Assembly (NCBI GenBank): GCA_016786705.1
Contig: JAEUVV010000003.1
Coordinates: 186,001 to 250,000 of the forward strand
DNA: 64,000 nucleotides
Direction: 5' to 3'
Source: Taibaiella sp.
GTDB taxonomy: Bacteria; Bacteroidota; Bacteroidia; Chitinophagales; Chitinophagaceae
Positions 25,680 through 34,971 of the stretch are shown one piece after another. The notes beneath the pieces were generated by a model, which saw only the letters and a program-made list of their open reading frames with translations, had not been told where the DNA came from and ran no database searches. Numbering within the stretch: the stretch's first letter is position 1; every line of letters begins with the position of its first letter. The position numbers and the translations under genes are program-made.

Positions 25680-25742
25680 GCATACTTCGGCTATATTCTC
25701 AATAGCATCCTTTAACAGCCCGCGGGCTGAATATTTAATACA

Positions 25743-27650
25743 CTAAATTTTTCCGGCTTTGATCTCTTCCACCACCTCGGGGTTCAGCAAAGTTGAGGTA
25801 TCGCCAAACTGGTCGAAGGCGCCCTCCGCGATCTTACGCAGGATGCGGCGCATGATCTTCCCGGAACGTGTTTTCGGCAAGCCGCTTACAAACTGGATCT
25901 TATCCAGTTTGGCGATCGGTCCTATCTGCTCGGTAATGATCTGGTTAATTTCTTTTCTCAGGTTTTCCTTATCCCGGCTTTCCCCGATATCTTTCAGCAT
26001 CACAAAACCATACAAGGCATTACCTTTGATATCATGCGGGTAGCCAACGATTGCAGATTCCGCGACTGCCGGGTGCTCATTAATCGAATCTTCAATCGGC
26101 GCGGTGCCCAGGTTATGCCCCGAAACAATAATGACATCATCTACACGCCCGGTGATCCGGTAATAACCTACCTCATCCCTTAAAGCGCCGTCCCCGGTAA
26201 AGTATTTACCCGGGTAAGCCGAGAAATAGGTATCAATATAGCGTTGATGATCGCCCCAGATGCTGCGCGCGATACCCGGCCATGGATAACGGATACATAA
26301 ATTACCGGTAGTCTGGTTACCAATGATCTCAATCCGCTTATCGTTCAACAGCACCGGCTGTATGCCCGGCAGGGGCAGGGTAGCATAGGTCGGTTTGGTT
26401 GGGGTTACGAATGGTATGGGCGAGATCAGGATACCGCCGGTTTCGGTCTGCCACCAGGTATCTACGATCGGACATTTTTTCCGGCCCACATGGTCGTTAT
26501 ACCAGTGCCAGGCCTCATCATTGATCGGTTCCCCTACAGAGCCTATTACTTTAAGGCTGGACAGGTCATGCTCGTCCACCCATTTGGTATCTTCCTTAGC
26601 CAGGGCGCGAATGGCTGTTGGCGCGGTATAAAACTGGGTTACTTTATGTTTATCGATCACTTCCCAGAACCGGTCCGGCTGCGGGAAGGAAGGCACGCCT
26701 TCAAAGATCACGGTAGTGGCCCCGTTCAATAAAGGACCGTATAAGATATAGGAGTGACCCGTAATCCAGCCGATATCGGCCGTACACCAGAAAATGTCAT
26801 TTTCCTGGTAATTAAATACATTTTTAAAAGTATAGGCAGTGTAAACCATATAGCCGGCTGTAGTATGCAGCATGCCTTTAGGCTTACCGGTAGAACCGGA
26901 AGTGTATAAAATGAACAAAGGATCTTCGGCATCCATGATCTCCGGTACACAATCGGGAGAAGCTTTTTCCAGTAGAGGTGCGATCCATTGATCCCGGCCT
27001 TCTTTTACCGCAACTTCCACATTAGTACGTTTTACCAGTAAAACCTTTTCAACGGTATGGGTCTTTTCCAGGGCTTCGTCCACCAGTGCTTTAAGGTTAA
27101 TGGTTTTATCACCCCGGAAGCTGCCGTTGGACGTAATGACCATTTTTGATTCACAGTCATTGATCCGGGCGGCAATGGCGGCTGAAGAGAAGCCCGCGAA
27201 CACGACAGAGTGGATGGCCCCGATGCGTGCACAAGCCAGCATCGCGATCGCCAGCTCGGGGATCATTGGCAAATAGATACATACGCGGTCGCCTTTTTGA
27301 ATACCCTGGTCCCGCAGTACGTTGGCAAATTTACAGACCCGCTCATGCAGCTCCTGGTAGGTAATATATTGTACCGCTTCATTAGGATCATTGGGTTCAA
27401 AAATGATCGCGTGCTTATTACTCCGGTTCAATAAATGACGGTCGATACAATTTTTCGTCATATTCAGCTTGGCATTGATGAACCATTCGATCTTCGCCTC
27501 GCGCATATCGTATTTCACTACCTTCTCCCATTTCTGGTACCAGACGAAGTTGTCATCTGCAATTTTGTCCCAGAATTTTTTAGGGTTCTTAACGGATTTC
27601 TTATATTGTTTAAAATAGTCCGGGAGTGATTCTATCTGATAATTTTTCAT
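25743..27650 (-). CDS. acs: Acetate--CoA ligase (acetyl-CoA synthetase)
   Basis: Activates acetate to acetyl-CoA through acetyl-AMP. The start at ATG 27650 gives 635 residues, normal for the family; a longer frame to 27713 adds an unlikely 21-residue leader. Motifs in order are QYITYQELHERVCKFANVL, LFILYTSGSTGKPKG (phosphate-binding loop), DTWWQTETGG, TGDGALRDEVGYYRITGR, VIIVSGHNLGTAPIED, and the acetylatable lysine region LPKTRSGKIMRRILRKI. It is a single gene between def and the batB-like gene. Confidence 0.97.
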   Translation of the reverse strand: MKNYQIESLPDYFKQYKKSVKNPKKFWDKIADDNFVWYQKWEKVVKYDMREAKIEWFINAKLNMTKNCIDRHLLNRSNKHAIIFEPNDPNEAVQYITYQELHERVCKFANVLRDQGIQKGDRVCIYLPMIPELAIAMLACARIGAIHSVVFAGFSSAAIAARINDCESKMVITSNGSFRGDKTINLKALVDEALEKTHTVEKVLLVKRTNVEVAVKEGRDQWIAPLLEKASPDCVPEIMDAEDPLFILYTSGSTGKPKGMLHTTAGYMVYTAYTFKNVFNYQENDIFWCTADIGWITGHSYILYGPLLNGATTVIFEGVPSFPQPDRFWEVIDKHKVTQFYTAPTAIRALAKEDTKWVDEHDLSSLKVIGSVGEPINDEAWHWYNDHVGRKKCPIVDTWWQTETGGILISPIPFVTPTKPTYATLPLPGIQPVLLNDKRIEIIGNQTTGNLCIRYPWPGIARSIWGDHQRYIDTYFSAYPGKYFTGDGALRDEVGYYRITGRVDDVIIVSGHNLGTAPIEDSINEHPAVAESAIVGYPHDIKGNALYGFVMLKDIGESRDKENLRKEINQIITEQIGPIAKLDKIQFVSGLPKTRSGKIMRRILRKIAEGAFDQFGDTSTLLNPEVVEEIKAGKI

Positions 27651-27932
27651 TGTTCTTATGATTTCATGTGTGCAATACGATACCTGTGCTTTGTGTGAAT
27701 TTTGAACACACAAGTTACAAAAAAGAAAAGCAAAGCGCCTAAAGATAAAGCTATATCCTTGCTCATTTAGTATAGTAAATATGCCGGATCGTGCAGTTAT
27801 AATAATACCGGAAATAAAGTCCTCCGGTATTCAGCCGAATGTTCTGTCTTTTTTTGTAATTTCGCGCACTTATTGTGTATACAAGCAATAGTGTAGCACA
27901 ATTATCCAGCTGATTTAATAAGATATATACAA

Positions 27933-28514
27933 ATGGTATTACCAATAGTGGCATACGGGCACCCTGTTTTAAGAAAGGTAGCTGCTCCCATAGATGAAAA
28001 TTACCCGGACCTGAAAAAACTGATCGCCGATATGTGGGAAACAATGTACCACAGCAACGGGGTTGGTATCGCGGCGCCTCAGATCAATAAAGCCATCCGT
28101 TTATTCGTGGTGGACACCGAACAGATCGTAGAGAATTTTGATGAAGAAGATAAAAAAGAGTTTCCTGACGAAAAGCCGATCAAAAGCGTCTTCATCAATG
28201 CACAGCTCCTGAATAAGGAAGGTGAGCCCTGGCCTTATAATGAGGGTTGCCTGAGCATTCCTAAAGTACGCGAAGATGTGTGGCGTGAAGAGCAAATAAC
28301 GATCGCTTATTTAGATGAAAATTTTGAAGCGCAGGAAAAAACCTTTAACGGCATTACAGCGAGAGTGATCTTACATGAGTATGACCACATTGAAGGAAAA
28401 CTGTTTATAGATTACTTAGCCCCGATCAAAAAACGCCTGATCAAAAAGAAACTGGACGATATTTCCAAAGGAAAGGTGAGCATGGGCTACAGAATGATTT
28501 ATCCTAATAAATAA
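27933..28514 (+). CDS. def: Peptide deformylase
   Basis: Removes the N-formyl group from new proteins. The 193 residues carry all three motifs: GVGIAAPQ (43-50), EGCLS with metal ligand C106, and HEYDH with H148, E149 and H152. The stretch 65-90 is acidic, as in type II or Bacteroidota forms. A TAATTTCG box at 27857-27864 is a plausible -7 element. It is 12 bp before a small membrane-protein gene and likely co-transcribed with it. Confidence 0.97.
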   Translation: MVLPIVAYGHPVLRKVAAPIDENYPDLKKLIADMWETMYHSNGVGIAAPQINKAIRLFVVDTEQIVENFDEEDKKEFPDEKPIKSVFINAQLLNKEGEPWPYNEGCLSIPKVREDVWREEQITIAYLDENFEAQEKTFNGITARVILHEYDHIEGKLFIDYLAPIKKRLIKKKLDDISKGKVSMGYRMIYPNK

Positions 28515-28526
28515 AAGCGACAAGGC

Positions 28527-28922
28527 ATGAAATCTTTCATCCAGAACTTTTTTGTAAAGCCACCAGTAATTTTCCCTTTGGTGGCTTGCTTTTTAATATT
28601 CCTGGGCATCTATGAAGCTTCGCAGACGCTTTTTTCAGACCAGGTAGAAGGAATTTATAAAATCAGGCCTGTATTAATGATCCTGATGGCCATATTCTGG
28701 ACCGGCGCTACGTTTTTCCAGAAATGGGGTGCGCTGGGCTTTGTCATCCTGACAATCTTGTCTTTAATGGTCTTTTTTTATTCCGACTCTATAGAGCTTA
28801 AAGCTTTATTTGGCAATATACTGATGCTTAATGTACCGGTTGAAGGCAGCAGGTCGATCCCGATTCCATTAAGCGCGATTTTTTCTTTTATCGCTTTGTT
28901 TTTTTACCGCCGGATGAATTAA
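28527..28922 (+). CDS. Small hypothetical membrane protein
   Basis: 131 residues with about four hydrophobic segments: near 14-30 (VIFPLVACFLIFLGIYEA), 49-64 (VLMILMAIFWTGATFF), 70-86 (LGFVILTILSLMVFFY) and 112-127 (PLSAIFSFIALFFYRR). No motif or family is recognised. It sits between def and a BtuF-like gene on the same strand with 12 and 22 bp gaps. Confidence 0.7.
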   Translation: MKSFIQNFFVKPPVIFPLVACFLIFLGIYEASQTLFSDQVEGIYKIRPVLMILMAIFWTGATFFQKWGALGFVILTILSLMVFFYSDSIELKALFGNILMLNVPVEGSRSIPIPLSAIFSFIALFFYRRMN

Positions 28923-28944
28923 TTCACCCCTTGAAGCCTCGCTT

Positions 28945-29736
28945 ATGAAATATACAGATATGATCGGACATGAGGTGGTGCTGGAGCAAAGCCCGCAACG
29001 GATCATATCGCTGGTACCTTCACAAACCGAATTGCTTTATGACCTGGGCCTCGGCGAAAGGGTAGCAGGTATTACCAAATTCTGTATTCACCCGGAAAGC
29101 TGGTTGCGCAGTAAAACAAGGATCGGCGGGACCAAAACCGTTAACATAGATAAGGTAGCGGCTTTACAACCCGATCTCATTATCGCTAATAAAGAAGAAA
29201 ACACCAAAGAAGATATAGAGCGCCTAAGGGCCATAGCCCCTGTATGGACCAGTGACATCTTAAACCTGGAAGACAGCCTGGAAATGATCCTGCGCATCGG
29301 GGCGCTTACGCAAACAGCGATCAAGGCACAGGAAATTGCGGATAATATCCGCAGGGATTTTAATCCTGACCATATGCAACTCCTGAAAGATCAGCGTGTT
29401 GCTTATTTTATCTGGTACAACCCGCTGATGGCAGCCGGCAGCCATACTTTCCTGCATGATATATTGACAAGGCTTGGTTTTGAGAATGTTTTTTCAACTA
29501 TGTCCCGCTACCCGCAGACGCAATGGCAGGAATTACAAGCTTTAGCCCCGGATTATGTGCTGTTAAGTTCGGAGCCTTTTCCTTTTAAAGAAAAGCACCT
29601 CCTTGAATTCAGCGAAAAACTGCCAAATGCCCGGATTTTATTGGTCGACGGAGAACTTTTCAGCTGGTATGGCAGTAGGTTACAGCACTCCCTGGCTTAT
29701 TTCAAAAAGATATTTGCACCCAATTTGTCGCATTGA
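28945..29736 (+). CDS. BtuF-like helical-backbone metal/cobalamin-binding protein
   Basis: A 263-residue protein of the periplasmic binding protein family that includes BtuF. Features are PQRIISLVPSQTELLYDLGL, VAGITKFCIHP and a WQELQALAPDYVLLSSEPFP stretch, with a long linking helix near 110-135. There is no signal peptide: the frame starts MKYTDMIGHEVVLEQ, directly in the fold. It may therefore act in the cytoplasm, or the upstream part may be mis-set. No ABC permease or TonB receptor is adjacent. Cobalamin specificity is not shown. Confidence 0.8.
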   Translation: MKYTDMIGHEVVLEQSPQRIISLVPSQTELLYDLGLGERVAGITKFCIHPESWLRSKTRIGGTKTVNIDKVAALQPDLIIANKEENTKEDIERLRAIAPVWTSDILNLEDSLEMILRIGALTQTAIKAQEIADNIRRDFNPDHMQLLKDQRVAYFIWYNPLMAAGSHTFLHDILTRLGFENVFSTMSRYPQTQWQELQALAPDYVLLSSEPFPFKEKHLLEFSEKLPNARILLVDGELFSWYGSRLQHSLAYFKKIFAPNLSH

Positions 29737-29782
29737 TCAATTTTAACAGACTTTTTGGCATTTATTATTTTTTTGCACGGGA

Positions 29783-29813
29783 TTTGAGATAAAGAATAAT
29801 ATATTTAACTTCG
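29783..29813 (+). promoter_or_regulatory. Promoter before secA
   Basis: TTTG at 29783-29786, 19 bp, then TAACTTCG at 29806-29813, one mismatch from TAnnTTTG. It would give a leader of about 70 nt before ATG 29889. Confidence 0.55.
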
Positions 29814-29888
29814 CAACACTTTTATATTATAGACACATATAAGTGTAACGTTGTATTGTAAACGTTTATACTATCAAACACAGAAACG

Positions 29889-32800
29889 ATGCTAGGATTT
29901 CTATCAAAACTATTAGGTGGCAGCAAGTCTGAAAAAGACGTAAAGAAAATTCAGCCTATAGTTAAGTCAATTAATGAATATTTCGAGCGCTACAGCTCAT
30001 TAAGCAACGATGAATTAAGAGCCAAAACAGGGGAATTTAAACAAAGAATTGCCGAGTATCTTTCTGATATCGATGCGCAAATTGCTGCCAAAAAAGAAGA
30101 AGCCAGCAGTATAGAAGAATTACATACCCGTGAAGCCGTGCTCAACGAGGTAGATAAATTAGCTAAAACACGTGATGAAAAGCTTGAGGAAATATTGGAA
30201 GAGCTATTACCTGAAGCTTTTGCTACTATTAAGGAAGCCGCACGCCGTTTCGCAGCAGGTGAAGAGGTAGTATCTACCGCAACGGATATGGACCGCGAGC
30301 TGGCTGCCAATGGCCGTCAGCATATTACTATTAACGGGGATCAGGCTATACAAAAAACAACCTGGTTAGCTGCCGGTGTTGAAGTATCCTGGAACATGGT
30401 ACACTATGATGTACAGCTGATCGGTGGTACCGTATTGCACCAGGGTAAAATATCGGAAATGGCAACGGGTGAAGGTAAAACGCTCGTTTCTACCTTACCG
30501 GTATACCTGAATGCGCTTGCCGGCTTAGGCGTTCACGTAGTAACGGTGAATGACTACCTGGCCCGTCGTGACTCGGAATGGAACGGACCTTTATACGAAT
30601 GGTTAGGCCTGAGAGTAGATTGTATCGATAAACATCAGCCCAACTCCAATTCCCGCAGAAATGCCTATAACGCAGATATCACTTACGGAACGAACAATGA
30701 GTTCGGCTTTGACTACCTGCGGGATAATATGGTACACCGCCCCGAGGAAATGGTACAACGCAAACACCATTTCGCGATCGTGGATGAGGTGGACAGCGTA
30801 TTGATCGATGATGCGCGTACGCCATTGATCATTTCCGGCCCGGTGCCTAAAGGGGATGACCAACAGTTCCACTTCCTGAAGCCAAGAATTGAGAAAATTG
30901 TTGAAGCACAAAAGAAAGTGGTTAACCAGGCTTTGAACGAAGCGAAAAAATTAATTAAAGAAGGTAAAGCCGATAAAGACAGCGGTGGTTTACAATTATA
31001 TCGTGCCTTCAGGGGTATGCCTAAAAACTCTGCGATCATCAAATACCTGAGTGAAGAAGGTAATCGCCAGATCATGCAAAAGGCAGAGAACTATTATATT
31101 GCCGAGCATCAGAAAAATATGCCTAAAGTTTATGAAGAATTGTATTTCTACATAGATGAAAAGCAAAAAAGCGTAGACCTTACCGAAAAAGGAATCGCCC
31201 TGATCACCGGTGCGGGTGAAGATCCAAACTTCTTCGTACTTCCTGACATCAGTACTTCACTGGCAGCGATCGAGAACGCCAAAGATATCTCTGACGAAGA
31301 AAGAGCACAACGCAAAGACAATTTATTACAGGAATACGCGGCGAAAACAGACCGCATCCACTCGGTACAGCAATTGCTGAAAGCCTACACAATGTTTGAA
31401 AAAGACGTTGAGTATATCGTGGTAGACGATAAAGTGAAGATCGTAGATGAGCAAACCGGCCGTATTATGGAAGGCCGCCGTTACTCTGATGGTCTACACC
31501 AGGCGATCGAGGCCAAAGAAAATGTACATATCGAGGCGGCTACGCAAACATTCGCGACCGTTACTTTACAGAACTACTTCCGTATGTACCACAAGCTGGC
31601 CGGTATGACCGGTACGGCAGAAACGGAAGCAGGTGAATTCTGGGAAATCTACAAACTGGACGTGGTTACGATCCCTACTAACCGGGGTATCCAGCGTAAA
31701 GACCAGCAAGACTTAGTTTATAAAACTAAACGTGAGAAATATAAAGCCGTTATTGATGAAGTAGAAGCCATGCGCGCGATTGGTCGCCCGGTACTGGTAG
31801 GTACCACATCAGTAGAGGTATCCGAGTTGCTAAGCCGGATGATGCAGCAAAGGAAAATTCCACACAACGTATTGAATGCCAAGCAGCACGCCAAGGAAGC
31901 TCAAGTAGTTTCTGAAGCCGGTTTACCGGGAGCCATCACCATCGCCACTAACATGGCCGGTCGTGGTACCGATATTAAACTGGGCGAGGGAGTGAAAGAA
32001 GCGGGTGGTCTGGCCATCATAGGTACCGAGCGCCACGAATCCCGCCGTGTGGACCGCCAGTTAAGGGGTCGTGCCGGTCGCCAGGGTGATCCGGGTAGCT
32101 CCCAGTTCTTCGTTTCTCTTGAAGATGAGCTGATGCGTTTATTCGGTTCCGAGCGTATTGCCGCGTTGATGGACAGGATGGGTCATAAAGAAGGTGAGGT
32201 ATTGCAACACGGCATGATCTCTAAATCTATTGAGCGTGCCCAGAAAAAAGTAGAAGAAAATAACTTTGGTATCCGTAAGCGCTTGCTGGAATATGATGAT
32301 GTAATGAACGCGCAAAGGAACCAGATCTATAAGCGCCGCCATAATGCCCTGTTCGGCGATCGCGTAGCGATTGATATTGATAATGCCATGTATGATGTGG
32401 CCGATGATTTCATCGCGCAATTCCAGAACGGCCAGTCTTATGCCGACTTTAAACTGGAAGTAATGAAACACCTGGCTTTTGAACCGCAGATCACAGAAGC
32501 GGATGCTAAGTCTAACAACGGTGTAGAAGCTTTCTACCAGGAAATTAAAAATTTCTATCAAAATAAAGTTGCCGGTATGCGCGAAGCGATGTTACCGCAA
32601 TTCCAGAATATCAAAGTACAATCTGAAGGCCGTATTGAATATATCATGATCCCGTTCTCTGACGGCGTGAAAGGTATACAGGTACAGGTAGGCCTGGACG
32701 AAGCGATAGAGAAAGAAATCAAGCCGGTACCGGAGGCATTAGAAAAATCCATCACACTGGCATTGATTGATGAGTCCTGGAAAGACCACCTGAGAGCCAT

Positions 32801-33212
32801 GGACGATCTGAGAACATCTGTACAGATGGCTTCTTATGAGCAAAAAGACCCATTATTGATCTACAAATTCGAAGCATTCGAATTGTTTAAGAAAATGATG
32901 ATAGAAACGAATAAGAGCATCGTTTCCTTCCTGTTACGTGCCGGTATCCCGGTGCAGGAAGAGCAGCCACAGCATGTACAGCAAATCCCGCAGGAGTATA
33001 CAGATTTTGAAGAACTGTATGACAACAGCGCCGATATTGAGCGCAGAGGCGAGGATTACGCCGCTGATGAATCTGATTACTATTCAGAAGATCATATTTA
33101 TGAAGCGCCCAAGCAATCCCCGGTTTCTGTAGAACCTAAAATCGGCAGAAATGATCCTTGTCCCTGCGGCAGCGGAAAAAAATACAAACAATGCCACGGA
33201 GCTAATCTGTAA
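29889..33212 (+). CDS. secA: Preprotein translocase ATPase SecA
   Basis: Motor of the Sec export pathway. The 1107 residues are longer than E. coli SecA, as is usual in Bacteroidota. Visible are the Walker A motif MATGEGKT, a Walker B/DEVDSVLIDDART region, the preprotein cross-linking region, GRIMEGRRYSDGLHQAIEAK, NMAGRGTDIKLGEGV and RQLRGRAGRQGDPGSS in the second nucleotide domain. An acidic linker follows, then a C-terminal zinc finger, CPCGSGKKYKQCHG. A strong terminator follows. Confidence 0.98.
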   Translation: MLGFLSKLLGGSKSEKDVKKIQPIVKSINEYFERYSSLSNDELRAKTGEFKQRIAEYLSDIDAQIAAKKEEASSIEELHTREAVLNEVDKLAKTRDEKLEEILEELLPEAFATIKEAARRFAAGEEVVSTATDMDRELAANGRQHITINGDQAIQKTTWLAAGVEVSWNMVHYDVQLIGGTVLHQGKISEMATGEGKTLVSTLPVYLNALAGLGVHVVTVNDYLARRDSEWNGPLYEWLGLRVDCIDKHQPNSNSRRNAYNADITYGTNNEFGFDYLRDNMVHRPEEMVQRKHHFAIVDEVDSVLIDDARTPLIISGPVPKGDDQQFHFLKPRIEKIVEAQKKVVNQALNEAKKLIKEGKADKDSGGLQLYRAFRGMPKNSAIIKYLSEEGNRQIMQKAENYYIAEHQKNMPKVYEELYFYIDEKQKSVDLTEKGIALITGAGEDPNFFVLPDISTSLAAIENAKDISDEERAQRKDNLLQEYAAKTDRIHSVQQLLKAYTMFEKDVEYIVVDDKVKIVDEQTGRIMEGRRYSDGLHQAIEAKENVHIEAATQTFATVTLQNYFRMYHKLAGMTGTAETEAGEFWEIYKLDVVTIPTNRGIQRKDQQDLVYKTKREKYKAVIDEVEAMRAIGRPVLVGTTSVEVSELLSRMMQQRKIPHNVLNAKQHAKEAQVVSEAGLPGAITIATNMAGRGTDIKLGEGVKEAGGLAIIGTERHESRRVDRQLRGRAGRQGDPGSSQFFVSLEDELMRLFGSERIAALMDRMGHKEGEVLQHGMISKSIERAQKKVEENNFGIRKRLLEYDDVMNAQRNQIYKRRHNALFGDRVAIDIDNAMYDVADDFIAQFQNGQSYADFKLEVMKHLAFEPQITEADAKSNNGVEAFYQEIKNFYQNKVAGMREAMLPQFQNIKVQSEGRIEYIMIPFSDGVKGIQVQVGLDEAIEKEIKPVPEALEKSITLALIDESWKDHLRAMDDLRTSVQMASYEQKDPLLIYKFEAFELFKKMMIETNKSIVSFLLRAGIPVQEEQPQHVQQIPQEYTDFEELYDNSADIERRGEDYAADESDYYSEDHIYEAPKQSPVSVEPKIGRNDPCPCGSGKKYKQCHGANL

Positions 33213-33227
33213 AGATCAACTTCATGT

Positions 33228-33266
33228 ATAAAAAAGGTTGCGCATTTCATGCGCAACCTTTTTATT
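33228..33266 (+). terminator. Terminator after secA
   Basis: AAAAAGGTTGCGCA and TGCGCAACCTTTTT form a perfect stem with a five-base loop, ending in TTTTTATTTT. Confidence 0.95.
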
Positions 33267-33507
33267 TTCAACCATTTACGACACTTAGCTGATTACATAA
33301 AATCCCAACTGAAAGACTTATAGTTTAAAATGAAAAATATACAAAGCAGCAGGCAACATCAGGATTGTGTAAGGCATTTAATATAATTAAGAACTATTTT
33401 ACCTGATTTATACTAAAACTTACGCCTAATTTTCAGGAATCATCTGTTCTTTAAACAATACCTTTTTAGTTAAGAAATCCTATAGGACACAGCTGCTTTT
33501 GACAGGT

Positions 33508-33801
33508 TTACTCCTGCTCCAGGCAGCTGTTAATATTATCGATCATTTGCTGTACCGTATCCTGCTGTACCGGGTTCAGCCCGCTGTGATCGGTTACCTG
33601 GTCTGTAGCATACATCATCAGGCACATCGCCAGGAAGTCCTGCTCATCTTTGCCCGGGATCTCGTTGCGCAATTTGGCCAAGCGCTGATCGGCAACCTTC
33701 ATTGCCTGCCTGATCGCCTGTTCCTCTTCTGGTTTTACCCGGATCCGGTAACTCCTTTCGGCCAGCCAGATGGTGATGGGAATAGTGTGTTCCATATGCA
33801 T
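33508..33801 (-). CDS. zapA: ZapA-like cell division protein
   Basis: A 97-residue protein matching the ZapA family, small FtsZ-ring-associated proteins that bundle filaments. The N-terminal part ITIWLAERSYRIRVKPEEEQAIRQAMKV is characteristic, followed by a helical C-terminal half for the coiled coil. Two ATGs (33801, 33795) are possible. It is divergent from ftsY. The 295 bp on its other side, up to secA, hold only the secA terminator. Confidence 0.8.
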   Translation of the reverse strand: MHMEHTIPITIWLAERSYRIRVKPEEEQAIRQAMKVADQRLAKLRNEIPGKDEQDFLAMCLMMYATDQVTDHSGLNPVQQDTVQQMIDNINSCLEQE

Positions 33802-33876
33802 ATTTTTGACGGATAAAATTAAACTTTTGTATCCGTATATAATGATATAATTTTACAGCCAAATATTTTTATCAGT

Positions 33877-34854
33877 ATGGGTTTTTTCGACAAACTGTTT
33901 AAGCGTAATAAGGAACAAGAAGAGCAAAAAGAAGTGCTTGATGAGGGCCTTAAGCAAACCAAGCAAAACTTCTTTAGCAAACTCTCAAAAGCCATAGCCG
34001 GTAAAAGTGAAGTAGACGAGGAAGTATTGGACAACCTGGAGGAAGCCCTGATAACTGCTGATGTAGGCCTGGATACAACGGTTACCATCATCAAAAATAT
34101 TGAAGCACGCGTAGCCCGGGATAAATATGTAAGCACTTCCGAGCTTAATAATATTCTCCAGGAAGAGATCGCTAATATCTTAACCGATGCCGGATCTGCT
34201 GAATATAAGACTTACAATACGCCTTTAGACAAAAAACCTTATGTAATACTGGTAGTAGGCGTAAACGGGGTGGGTAAGACCACAACCATTGGTAAGCTGG
34301 CCTATAACTTCAAGAAAAATGGTAAATCAGTATTGTTAGGAGCTGCGGACACCTTCAGGGCAGCGGCAGTAGACCAGTTAACGATCTGGAGCGATAGGGT
34401 CGGGGTACCTATCGTAAAAAAGGAAATGGGTAGCGATCCCAGTTCTGTAGCCTATGATACTATCGTGAGTGGCCTGGCCCGCAATTCAGATGTTATTATT
34501 ATAGATACTGCCGGAAGGTTGCACAATAAGGCGCACCTGATGGAAGAGCTCAGCAAAATAAAGCGTTCGATTTCCAAAAACCTGGAAAATGCGCCGCATG
34601 AAGTAATGCTGGTACTCGATGGCAGCACCGGGCAGAATGCGCTGGAGCAAGCCAAGCATTTTACCGCGGCAACAGAAGTTTCTTCCCTGGCCATTACCAA
34701 GCTGGACGGAACGGCCAAAGGTGGCGTCGTACTGGCCATTGCCAACCAGTTCAAGATCCCGGTAAAATATATCGGCGTAGGTGAAAGGATGGAAGACCTG
34801 CAGGTGTTTAATAAATACGAATTCGTAGATACCCTGTTTTCCCTTGAAGGATAA
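33877..34854 (+). CDS. ftsY: Signal recognition particle receptor FtsY
   Basis: SRP-GTPase that docks ribosome-nascent chain complexes at the membrane. The 325 residues comprise an N domain (1-115) without the long acidic A domain of E. coli, then the G domain: GVNGVGKTTTIGKLA (P-loop), DTFRAAAVDQL, DTAGRLHNK, TKLDGTAKGG, and the closing GVGERMEDLQVF. Length and motifs are normal for the short FtsY form. Confidence 0.97.
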   Translation: MGFFDKLFKRNKEQEEQKEVLDEGLKQTKQNFFSKLSKAIAGKSEVDEEVLDNLEEALITADVGLDTTVTIIKNIEARVARDKYVSTSELNNILQEEIANILTDAGSAEYKTYNTPLDKKPYVILVVGVNGVGKTTTIGKLAYNFKKNGKSVLLGAADTFRAAAVDQLTIWSDRVGVPIVKKEMGSDPSSVAYDTIVSGLARNSDVIIIDTAGRLHNKAHLMEELSKIKRSISKNLENAPHEVMLVLDGSTGQNALEQAKHFTAATEVSSLAITKLDGTAKGGVVLAIANQFKIPVKYIGVGERMEDLQVFNKYEFVDTLFSLEG

Positions 34855-34919
34855 GGCTTTCACTCCCAATCCGTAACAATAATTTTATATACTCTCCCTT
34901 TTTTGATTTAAAAGAATTG

Positions 34920-34927
34920 TAATTTTG
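34920..34927 (+). promoter_or_regulatory. -7 element before the TonB-dependent receptor
   Basis: TAATTTTG matches TAnnTTTG exactly and lies 44 bp before ATG 34972. The nearest TTTG upstream (34902-34905) is only 14 bp away, shorter than usual. Confidence 0.5.
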
Positions 34928-34971
34928 CGGTCTGAACAAAAAATTATAGTTCAAATTTTACACATTTCTTT

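Larger units (their letters stand above)
25272..25742. other. Intergenic gap with two dispersed repeats
   Basis: 471 bp between acs and the batB-like gene, both on the minus strand. It contains hairpin repeat A copy 2 (25448-25492) and a GTCACCC palindrome (25652-25679). The batB promoter should lie near 25272-25400, but no good TAnnTTTG was found there. Confidence 0.6.

Noticed and set aside
33213..33507. Possible RNA gene between secA and zapA
   Set aside because: Only the secA terminator hairpin is evident; no tRNA or known ncRNA pattern was seen.
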